In this document: one piece after another, positions 56,342-64,000 of the stretch | Numbering within the stretch: position 1 is the first letter of the stretch | How the letters are laid out: each line of letters opens with the position of its first letter | Virus record (IMG/VR): IMGVR_UViG_3300029787_000005 | Location: 1 to 64,000 of that record | Length of the DNA stretch: 64,000 bases | Source: a virus | Strand: one strand, 5' to 3' | Notes under the pieces: generated by a model | The model's database searches: none | The model's input: only the letters and a program-made list of their open reading frames with translations | What the model was told of the DNA's origin: nothing | Translations under genes and position numbers: made by a program

Positions 56342-56760
56342 GTAAAGTAGCAGTAGTAACACAAAATAGAGCTGCAACAACTACTGTATATTCAGACTTT
56401 TTTACTGACTTTACAAGGAATGCTGTCACAGGTCAATTGAATAAAAAAACTAATGCTGAAGCAGTAAAGCAATCTGTAAGAAATTTATTGTTGACAGATA
56501 AACTTGAAAGAGTTTTTCAACCTAATGTTGGTGGTGGTTTGAAAGCATTATTGTTTGAAAATGCTACACCATTCACACAAATGCAAGTACAAGCATATAT
56601 TAATGAAACAATAACAAACTTTGAGCCAAGAGCTGAGTTAATATCAACAGAGCTTGAGTTTATCAACGATAAACATGAAGCTAGAATAACAATTACTTTT
56701 GCTATTATAAATATTGAAGACCCAGTTACTTTTACTTTAGGCCTAGAAAGGACTAGATAA
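56338..56760 (+). CDS. 25: gp25 baseplate wedge protein, 140 aa
   Basis: Small gp25/lysozyme-like fold: YSDFFTDFTRNAVTGQL, NAEAVKQSVRNLLLTDKLERVFQPNVGG, LLFENATPF and IITITFAI-type strand (ARITITFAI). Conserved in contractile injection systems as a wedge component. Starts with GTG overlapping the previous stop (GTGA). Confidence 0.88.
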   Translation: MSKVAVVTQNRAATTTVYSDFFTDFTRNAVTGQLNKKTNAEAVKQSVRNLLLTDKLERVFQPNVGGGLKALLFENATPFTQMQVQAYINETITNFEPRAELISTELEFINDKHEARITITFAIINIEDPVTFTLGLERTR

Positions 56761-58577
56761 TGGCTACGACCAATACAGAATTCTCGGTCGCCAATTTGGA
56801 CTTTAGCACAATTAAGTCTAACCTAATCACGTTCATGCAAGGCCAAGATGTTTTTGCTGATTATGACTTCACAGGTTCAAACTTAAATGTATTGATGGAT
56901 CTGTTAGCATACAACACATACTATAATGGAATCTATCTTAATCACGTTGCAACAGAGATGTTTCTTGATAGTGCACAGTTGAGAGACAGTGTTTATTCTA
57001 TATCTAAATCATTAAACTATCTTCCAAGATCCCATAGATCATCTGTTGCATATGTTAACATTAATGTCAACCCATCAAGCAATCCACATCAGATTACTAT
57101 TCCAAGACTTACAAAGCTAACATCTACTATTGGTGACAATACATATACATTCTCAACCAACTCAGATATAATTGTATATTCAAATAACAGCTATCTTGCT
57201 TCTAATGTTGCAATATATGAAGGTGATCTTGTTCAAGAGGCATTCTTAGTTACAAATACATCACCTAATACTTCTTCATTCTATATTAACAACTCAGATA
57301 TTGACTTAACTAGTCTTGCAGTTAAGATACGAACATCTAATACTGATAGTACTAATAGTGAGTACACAAGAGCAAATTCATTATTTGGATTGACAGCTAC
57401 AAGTAATGTATACTTTGTTGAACCATCAACAAATGGTAGTTATACTATTGTTCTTGGAAATGGAACATTTGGTAGACAGCCTTCTAATAATAACTTGTTG
57501 GAGATATCCTACAGAAGATCAAACGGAGAAGAACCAAATGGAGCTAATAGTTTTTCTGCTGATAGTATCGCTGGCCACAGCGCTGCTATTTCGTTGGTAA
57601 CAAGAGCAACTGGAGGTTCTGGTTCTCAAAACTTAGATGACATTAGATTTTCAGCACCAAGAGCATTAGCTGTTCAAGAGAGAGCTGTTACAAAAGAAGA
57701 TTATAAGACATTAGTTGTTAATGAGTTCAATGATATATCATCTTTGAATGTGTATGATGGTGCAGATGAACCTGTACCTCAAATGGGTGTTGTTAAGTTA
57801 GCAATACGAAGTGATTCATTTGATGTTCTTCCAACAACATTGAAGACACAGATAACTAACTTCTTGAAGGATAAGACACCTATTGGTATTAGAACAGATA
57901 TAGTTGATCCTACATTCATCAATATTGATGTACATGCAGACGTTAAGTACAATAGAAATGCAACAGACGATAACGTAGCTACTATTCAAACAGCTGTAGA
58001 AACAACAATTGATACATTCAATAGCGATAACTTAGATGACTTCTTTAAAACATTTAGAAAAAGTAAATTGATTGAAAAGATTAATGAAACCAAAACATCT
58101 ATTCTAAGTTGTGATGTTACTGTTAGAATGATGAAGCTAATCAGTCCTCAAGCAAACGTTGCGTTTGATGAAACATTAATATACAATCAACCATTCAAAA
58201 GAGACAATCCAGTGGAACCTGTTGATCAAGGTGAGTTTGTATCCTTTTCTACTCCATCTGTTGAATCTGAACCATTTGTATTCCAAAATATTACTGGTGC
58301 ATCAATAAGAGATAATGGTGCAGGAGCTTTGCAAGTTGTCACAGCTAACTTATCAAGCATAGAAGTATTGAGTTCAAATGTTGGTACTGTTGACTATGAT
58401 TTAGGACAAATTGTAGTATCTAACTTGATCATAAATTCTTATTCATCTGGTGCATCATCTGGCACATTGAAGATATTTGCAAGACCTAAAGATCAAGACA
58501 TTGAAGGAAAACGAAACGATGTGATCAGGATTAGAACAAATGAGACTAACGTGACCGTCATTGAATTAAGAGAATAG
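56760..58577 (+). CDS. 6: gp6 baseplate wedge protein, 605 aa
   Basis: DFSTIKSNLITFMQGQDVFADYDFTGSNLNVLMDLLAYNTYYNGIYLN (seen as SNLITFMQGQ, DYDFTGSNLNVLMDLLAYN) and DSVYSISKSLNYLPRSHRS are the hallmark gp6/gpJ pattern; GTFGRQP, ALAVQERAVTKEDYKTLV and the C-terminal half agree. Forms the baseplate inner ring. Length near T4 gp6 (660 aa). Confidence 0.9.
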   Translation: MATTNTEFSVANLDFSTIKSNLITFMQGQDVFADYDFTGSNLNVLMDLLAYNTYYNGIYLNHVATEMFLDSAQLRDSVYSISKSLNYLPRSHRSSVAYVNINVNPSSNPHQITIPRLTKLTSTIGDNTYTFSTNSDIIVYSNNSYLASNVAIYEGDLVQEAFLVTNTSPNTSSFYINNSDIDLTSLAVKIRTSNTDSTNSEYTRANSLFGLTATSNVYFVEPSTNGSYTIVLGNGTFGRQPSNNNLLEISYRRSNGEEPNGANSFSADSIAGHSAAISLVTRATGGSGSQNLDDIRFSAPRALAVQERAVTKEDYKTLVVNEFNDISSLNVYDGADEPVPQMGVVKLAIRSDSFDVLPTTLKTQITNFLKDKTPIGIRTDIVDPTFINIDVHADVKYNRNATDDNVATIQTAVETTIDTFNSDNLDDFFKTFRKSKLIEKINETKTSILSCDVTVRMMKLISPQANVAFDETLIYNQPFKRDNPVEPVDQGEFVSFSTPSVESEPFVFQNITGASIRDNGAGALQVVTANLSSIEVLSSNVGTVDYDLGQIVVSNLIINSYSSGASSGTLKIFARPKDQDIEGKRNDVIRIRTNETNVTVIELRE

Positions 58578-58578
58578 T

Positions 58579-61245
58579 ATGTCAGTGCTCAACACAGTTC
58601 AGGATAAGATATCTCCTCTAATACAAGAGCAGTTCCCAGACGTCTATAAAGAAGATGGGAATCTTATGACTTTGTTTGTCAAAGCATACTATGAATTCCT
58701 TGAGCAATCAGACAAACCATTAGGTCAATCAAGAGATCTTGCTTCTCAACTAGATGTTGATCAAACAACAACAGAGTTTTTGAACCACTTCAGAGAAACA
58801 TATCTGTTTAGTATTCCAATGACAATGACTGTGGATGCTCCATATGTTATTAAACATATACTTGATTTGTATAGATCAAAAGGATCTAAGAGAGCTCTTG
58901 AGTTATTTTTCAAGTTGATATATGGTAAAAATGCTGATCTTTATATTCCAAATGAACATCTAGCTAAAGCATCTGATGCCACATTTGTTACACCAAGATA
59001 TATTGAAATCTTTGCTGACTCTACAGTAATACAAGCATTCTTAGGAAACAAAATAGAAGGTCAGCTATCTGGTGCAACAGCTTTTGTTACTTCTATTGTT
59101 GATACTAGTGTACAAGGAAAAGCATTACAGATTGTTTACCTTGAGAATCTTGTTGGTGAATTCATAAGGAATGAGTTGGTTTTTGATCCAACTGGTGTGC
59201 ACTTTGCACGAACAAATGGTTCTCTTTCTGCTGTCAACATAACAGATGGTGGTAACAGTTATACTGTTGGTCAAGAACTTACAGTTAAATCACAAGCTAA
59301 CACATCTACTGTTGGTGAGATAAGAGTTACTGCAGTTGCAGATGGTACTGGTGTTCCTGAATTAGTATTACAAGTTGGTGGATCTGGTTACAGTGCTAAT
59401 GTTGCATTGTCCAATGTTATTGTAAGTAACACAATACTACAAGTAAATAACATATCCAATACCTATACAAATCCATACGGTGGTGCTAATACTACACCAG
59501 CAAACACGTTTCAGATATTTGAAAATGTATTTGCTCCAAGAGTTGAAGTAACTTATACTTCTGAAGATAATATATTTGCTTCTACAGCTAACACCTCAAG
59601 TTATGTACAAGGAATTAATTCTACAGCTGGTGTTATAGCTAATGGACATATTGCAATTAATGATGCTGCTGCTGGAGCAACTAATGGTACGTTGTTAATA
59701 TATGAAACATCTGGATCGTTTGCAGCAGACAATGGTGTTGTTAAACTAAGATTTGGTGGTGATGCTGATGTAAACTCTGACTTTGGTGCATTTACAAATG
59801 TATATTCAACAGGTAGATTCATAGGTAAAAGAGCAAACAATATAGGAATAACCGACAACAATATGGTGTTTCCTGTAGAACCTCAAGGATTCATCAAAGG
59901 TGAAGTAACAAATACATATGCTGATATTGTTGCAAATAGATCAGGACTTAATGCAAATGTGTTGATCAATGCAGTTGGTAATGCTGTAGCCACAAATGTT
60001 TACACTGACATGATTGAGTTTACTAACTCTGGTAATGTACTTTCATTAGATATAATAATAAGTGGTTCAAATAGTAATGTTGCTGCTGCTGGTTATGGGT
60101 TCTCTAAAGATACATCTGCCGGTATTGATAATGTTATTGACAAAGCATTAAGATTTGAAACTAGTGAACTACTAGGTGAGGTGACATCATTTACAGTTGT
60201 TAGTAGTGGTAATTCATTTACTGCTGATCCTATAGTGATGGCTCAAAATAGATTTGTAGATAGTTTCTTTCAAAAAGACTTAGAGATAACATATCTGAAT
60301 AGAGCTGGTGACACTCCTGCTGTAGGTGATATGTATCGTCAATACTTTGCTCATGATACAAGAACATTAACATTTTCAACTAACACAGCTAATCAATTCT
60401 CTGTTGGTGAAGGTCTCAAACAAGTTATCAATAGTAGTACAAATACATTCATGCAAATAAGATCAATTACCAATACAACACATATGGTAGTTGGTGGATT
60501 GTATACATCAAATACAACAGCTGGTGCTGAGAGATTGATTGGTGATAATGCAACAATCAATGCAACTATAAACATAACTGGATTGTTATCTGGTGCAACT
60601 ATAAACACTATAACAGCATCATCTAACACTAGTGAAAACACAGTTGCTGTTGGTAAAGTATTAGAATCTAATACATCAAACAACTACTTGAAGATGAGAA
60701 TGCATTCTATTGAACATGATTTCAAAGTATCTGATGTTACCTCAGAGAGATTACAGTCAAACAATAATAACAAATCATTCCAGATCAATACTATAGATGA
60801 AGATACAAACAATTACAACAGGTTTGTTAAAGCTGGTGTCAATGCAAATACGTTTGCTAATGTTACCATTGGTCAAGGATTGATACAACAGGCAGAAGTT
60901 GTAACATCAGGTTTAGGATTCAAAGACGGGGAAATATTAGACTTTACATTAGGATCAAATGCACAAGCAGTTGTTGGAACAGCTGTTGCCAATGGCACAG
61001 GTATTGGTGTAGGGTATGTTAAGCTCGATAGTGGTGTACTTGGAGAAGAGTTTTTCCTCCATGATAACAACTTCTTCCAACAGTTCTCATACGAGGTGTT
61101 GTCTGAGTTTGAACTAAATAAGTATGAAAGAATTCTTAAAGAAGTAATCCATACAGCTGGATACAAACTATTTGGTCGGCCTGTTGTAGAGTCGTTCAAC
61201 AATACAGCAATCTCAGTTGCTAATTCAGCTGTAAGTCAGGCGTAG
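58579..61245 (+). CDS. Large baseplate wedge protein, probable gp7 counterpart, 888 aa
   Basis: N-terminal LIQEQFPDVYKEDGNLMTLFVKAYYEFLEQ (short parts: EQFPDVYKEDG, KAYYEFLEQ) and FKLIYGKNADLYIPNEHLAKASDATFV resemble the gp7-like N-terminus of marine T4-like phages. The rest is a series of beta-rich repeats with many N-x-x-N-T/S units. C-terminal NKYERILKEVIHTAGYKLFGRPVVE is conserved in that group. Positioned between gp6 and gp8 as gp7 is in T4. Confidence 0.7.
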   Translation: MSVLNTVQDKISPLIQEQFPDVYKEDGNLMTLFVKAYYEFLEQSDKPLGQSRDLASQLDVDQTTTEFLNHFRETYLFSIPMTMTVDAPYVIKHILDLYRSKGSKRALELFFKLIYGKNADLYIPNEHLAKASDATFVTPRYIEIFADSTVIQAFLGNKIEGQLSGATAFVTSIVDTSVQGKALQIVYLENLVGEFIRNELVFDPTGVHFARTNGSLSAVNITDGGNSYTVGQELTVKSQANTSTVGEIRVTAVADGTGVPELVLQVGGSGYSANVALSNVIVSNTILQVNNISNTYTNPYGGANTTPANTFQIFENVFAPRVEVTYTSEDNIFASTANTSSYVQGINSTAGVIANGHIAINDAAAGATNGTLLIYETSGSFAADNGVVKLRFGGDADVNSDFGAFTNVYSTGRFIGKRANNIGITDNNMVFPVEPQGFIKGEVTNTYADIVANRSGLNANVLINAVGNAVATNVYTDMIEFTNSGNVLSLDIIISGSNSNVAAAGYGFSKDTSAGIDNVIDKALRFETSELLGEVTSFTVVSSGNSFTADPIVMAQNRFVDSFFQKDLEITYLNRAGDTPAVGDMYRQYFAHDTRTLTFSTNTANQFSVGEGLKQVINSSTNTFMQIRSITNTTHMVVGGLYTSNTTAGAERLIGDNATINATINITGLLSGATINTITASSNTSENTVAVGKVLESNTSNNYLKMRMHSIEHDFKVSDVTSERLQSNNNNKSFQINTIDEDTNNYNRFVKAGVNANTFANVTIGQGLIQQAEVVTSGLGFKDGEILDFTLGSNAQAVVGTAVANGTGIGVGYVKLDSGVLGEEFFLHDNNFFQQFSYEVLSEFELNKYERILKEVIHTAGYKLFGRPVVESFNNTAISVANSAVSQA

Positions 61246-61248
61246 GGT

Positions 61249-63018
61249 ATGACAGAAAGAGTATACAAAGAGTTTAATGTTCATAGTGCAGAGCAGCTTA
61301 CTGAGTCTATAACAGAAGCCTCTAACACAATGTACTATGTGTTTAGTACAAAGCATACTGCATATAGTGAAAGTAGTACACCAACTCCTAATGCATCTAT
61401 TGCTAACTCATTATTCCAAACATATGATGAAATGTTATTTGGTAAACTTGTTACATCTAATGACATATCACAAGCAATATACAATAATGCATGGTCAAAT
61501 GGTACAATATACTACGCATATGATGATCAAGATGCAACATTAAACGATAAAGTTTATTATGTATCAACATCAGAAGGATCTGATTATCACGTATGGAAAT
61601 GTATAGATAACAATGGAAATAGTGTTTCAAACTCACAACCATTGTTTTCTGATGTTTCGTCTTCATTAAGTTCATTGTATTTAAAGACTGCTACTGATGG
61701 ATATCAGTGGAGATTTATGTATACAATACCAGCTGCTACATATACTAAATTTACATCAAACAATTATATTCCTGTTGTAGCTCATGCAAATGCATCTGGT
61801 AATGCAATCAATGGTGCGTTAGATGCATTCGTTGTATCCAATAGTGGCAACAACTACAATGAGTTTGCAAATGGATCTGTAGTATTAGGTACTAATGGTA
61901 TGTTGTTTACCATTAACTCTACTTCATTTACTTTATCAGGTAACAATGATTTCTACAACAACTGTTCAATATATTTTACAGCTGGTACATCAAATGGTGA
62001 AATAAGAGAGATCACAGATTATGTTTCAAACTCTACTGGTAAGTTTGTAACGGTCAATACTGCATTTTCATCTACACCAGATAGTACTTCTAAGTTTGAA
62101 ATCACACCTACAGTTAGAATAAAAGGTGATGGTTCAAATGCAATTGCTAGAGCACTAATCAATACAAGCACAAATACAGTTGCAAACATTCAAGTATTGC
62201 AACGAGGTTCTAAGTACACGTATGCTGATGTAACTATTGAAGCAAATAATATGGCTTCAGCAAATCTTGCAGTTGTTAGAGCAGTGATAGGTCCTTTTGG
62301 TGGACACGCACATAATCCAGCATCAGAGTTGGATGGTAGATATGTTATTATATCTACAAACTTTGCTAACAATGAATCAACTAATATTCAAACAGATAAT
62401 GACTTTAGAACAATAGGTCTAATTAAAGATCCGTTCTATGCAAATACAAGAATAACAATTGATGCTCCAACAGCTAACTTCCAAGTTGATGAAACAGTAA
62501 CTGATTCTGGCACTGGAGCTACTGGTACATTAGTTGCATCTAACACTACAACAGTTAACTTAACTAATGCATCAGGTATTTTCTTATTGTCATCTAATGT
62601 CACAGGAAGTATAACAGGAGCAACTGCAAACGTAACTGCTGTAAGAGTAAATGATTCAGACTCTGGTAGAGCCAACTATCACTACTTTCAACAAACAACT
62701 AAATTTGAACACAACTTAGTATCTGGTTCTGTATTCACTGAAGATGAAGCTGTATCACAAGCTACCAGTGGAGCAAATGGAGTTGTATATCAAAGTAACA
62801 CTACACACACTTCTTTGACAACAGTCCGCGGAGACTTTGAAGCAGCCAACAGCTATATAGTTACTGGAGGTACTTCATCGCAAACAGCTAGATTCAAGTC
62901 TACAATACCTGGTGATCTTGTGAGAGGATCTGGAGAGGTATTATTTCTCAAGAATATAGAAGCTGTGTCGAGATCAAACACTTTAACCGAAACAGTCAAA
63001 CTCGTGTTAAAATTTTAG
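61249..63018 (+). CDS. 8: gp8 baseplate wedge protein, 589 aa
   Basis: YYVFSTKHTAYSESST, SNDISQAIYNNAWSNGTIYYAYDD, YHVWKCIDNNGNSVSNSQP and ATDGYQWRFMYTIPA are the gp8 signatures. The extra middle of Asn/Thr-rich beta structure makes it longer than T4 gp8 (334 aa), as is common in marine relatives. GGGT start region follows the gp7-like gene closely. Confidence 0.87.
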   Translation: MTERVYKEFNVHSAEQLTESITEASNTMYYVFSTKHTAYSESSTPTPNASIANSLFQTYDEMLFGKLVTSNDISQAIYNNAWSNGTIYYAYDDQDATLNDKVYYVSTSEGSDYHVWKCIDNNGNSVSNSQPLFSDVSSSLSSLYLKTATDGYQWRFMYTIPAATYTKFTSNNYIPVVAHANASGNAINGALDAFVVSNSGNNYNEFANGSVVLGTNGMLFTINSTSFTLSGNNDFYNNCSIYFTAGTSNGEIREITDYVSNSTGKFVTVNTAFSSTPDSTSKFEITPTVRIKGDGSNAIARALINTSTNTVANIQVLQRGSKYTYADVTIEANNMASANLAVVRAVIGPFGGHAHNPASELDGRYVIISTNFANNESTNIQTDNDFRTIGLIKDPFYANTRITIDAPTANFQVDETVTDSGTGATGTLVASNTTTVNLTNASGIFLLSSNVTGSITGATANVTAVRVNDSDSGRANYHYFQQTTKFEHNLVSGSVFTEDEAVSQATSGANGVVYQSNTTHTSLTTVRGDFEAANSYIVTGGTSSQTARFKSTIPGDLVRGSGEVLFLKNIEAVSRSNTLTETVKLVLKF

Positions 63019-63027
63019 AGGAACGAG

Positions 63028-64000
63028 ATGTCTAAAACCCTTGATACTAACTTAAACGTAAGTCCGTACTTTGACGACTACGATGTTGATTCACAACATC
63101 ACAGAGTATTGTTCAAACCTTCTGTTCCTATTCAGGCAAGAGAGTTAACACAACTTCAAAGTATACTACAGAACCAAATTGAAAAGTTTGGTGATGTTGT
63201 TGTTAAAGAAGGATCAATTGTTGAGGGTTGTTCCTTTAACATAAAAAACACAGAATATGTAAAACTACTTGATAGAGACACCGGCGCAGCATTGTATACT
63301 GTTTCTGAATTTGCTAATGGTTTCTTACAACACGAATCATCTAACTTAATTATGCAAACTATTGATTCATCAGCTGGTTTTGAAATAACAAACCCTGATT
63401 TGAATACATTGTACGGTAAATATGTCAATAGTGGTAACTCTAGTGGTACAGATAAACTTAGGTTTGTTGCTGGTGAAACATTAAAGTTCTATCCAGCTAA
63501 TGGACAGATATCAAATACATTTACTATCAATGACGGTGGATCGGCTTTTACTAATGGTGACACTCTTATCTTTACAGCTACTCGTGGTATTAACGCTAGT
63601 GCTAATGTAACAACAAACAGCACTGGTGGCATTACAGCAGTATCATTAATTAAAGCAGGACAAGATTTCAAAATCAATGATGTACCTGTCATTACATTCA
63701 GCACAGCTGGCGGTACTGGTGCTAATGTTACTTGTACAATTAACTCAACAGCTTCGTTTGAGATTGCTGGATTGGGATTTACAGTATCTGGTAACACAGA
63801 GTTTGATCCAGTTGGACAAACAAAACGTGTTAATGTCTCTGATGGTACGATATATCAAAAAGGTCATTTTGTTGAGGTAGACCAACAAGGTGTCAATGTA
63901 CTAAGATACAATTCAAATCCAAACAATATGTCAGTTGGATTCATTACTGCTGAAACTATTGTAAACAGTTCATCAAACACATCACTATTAGACAACTCTT
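63028..64000 (+). CDS. DUF4815-type structural protein, truncated by window edge
   Basis: 324 codons are visible and the frame is still open at the edge. SPYFDDYDVDSQHHRVLFKP, IQARELTQLQSILQNQIEKFG and VVVKEGSIVEGCSF are the start of DUF4815 proteins, found after gp8 in marine T4-like phages and presumed tail-fibre or baseplate components. GAGGAACG ribosome site. C-terminal part unknown. Confidence 0.8.
   Translation, partial: MSKTLDTNLNVSPYFDDYDVDSQHHRVLFKPSVPIQARELTQLQSILQNQIEKFGDVVVKEGSIVEGCSFNIKNTEYVKLLDRDTGAALYTVSEFANGFLQHESSNLIMQTIDSSAGFEITNPDLNTLYGKYVNSGNSSGTDKLRFVAGETLKFYPANGQISNTFTINDGGSAFTNGDTLIFTATRGINASANVTTNSTGGITAVSLIKAGQDFKINDVPVITFSTAGGTGANVTCTINSTASFEIAGLGFTVSGNTEFDPVGQTKRVNVSDGTIYQKGHFVEVDQQGVNVLRYNSNPNNMSVGFITAETIVNSSSNTSLLDNS

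Noticed and set aside
1-64000. CRISPR arrays, insertion sequences, integrase or attachment sites
   Set aside because: No repeat-spacer pattern, transposase or integrase motif was seen; only the GIY-YIG-like gene could be mobile.

Overview
The window looks like about 64 kb from one T4-like marine myovirus. The evidence is a set of recognisable T4-type genes: gp33, gp59 and gp32 in the T4 order, T4-type RNase H, head completion gp4, and baseplate genes gp48, gp53, a gp27-like hub, gp5, gp25, gp6, a probable gp7, gp8, gp54, gp26 and gp51. They come with accessory genes typical of marine T4-like phages: phoH, a MazG-like pyrophosphohydrolase, an IscA/HesB protein, glutaredoxin and 2OG-Fe(II) oxygenases. 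The sequence is AT-rich and gene-dense, and many start/stop codons overlap (ATGA, TAATG). The host is not shown directly. A two-piece tmRNA whose tag begins ANDN fits an alphaproteobacterium best (inference).

Layout. 1-960: three small leftward early genes, the first running off the left edge. 1060-30989: one long rightward block. It opens with small early genes behind a recurrent TTGAC-N17-TATAAT-like promoter, then holds an accessory metabolic region with oxygenases, a glycoside hydrolase, a ligase-like nucleotidyltransferase, a SprT-like protease, eight radical SAM enzymes (seven in tandem), two PP-loop ATPases, a NodU-type carbamoyltransferase, two SGNH-like proteins and a GT4-like glycosyltransferase. 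30967-38545: leftward replication and conserved phage genes (PD-(D/E)XK nuclease, PhoH, RNase H), a group of small secreted or membrane proteins with a lipoprotein, and a DUF932 protein. 38693-45378: rightward, with small early genes, an oxygenase, a permuted tmRNA, IscA-like, three glycosyltransferases, a SleB-like cell-wall hydrolase, gp33, gp59 and gp32. 45398-50683: leftward tail and head genes. 50696-64000: rightward baseplate operon, cut by the window edge.

Regulation. About a dozen sites have a -35 TTGAC(C/T) and a -10 near TATAAT or TATACT spaced 17 nt (a few 15-19). They are read as host-sigma70-type early promoters, and their inferred transcription starts helped choose start codons. 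T4-type late motifs (TATAAATA) lie at 15752, 40114 and 50611. The one at 15752 sits directly before a sequence matching the glutamine riboswitch class, which leads into two PP-loop ATPase genes.

Most unusual content: (1) the radical SAM block 19248-27916, six of whose members carry Cys-rich motifs before the core, next to a carbamoyltransferase, QueC-like and asparagine-synthetase-like PP-loop enzymes, oxygenases, SGNH proteins and glycosyltransferases, with two Fe-S assembly-type proteins elsewhere in the phage. Together this suggests an undescribed phage pathway for making or decorating a small molecule, glycan, peptide or base. (2) A phage-encoded circularly permuted tmRNA. (3) A glutamine-riboswitch-like leader. 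(4) A canonical -1 slippery heptamer at the gp26/gp51 junction.
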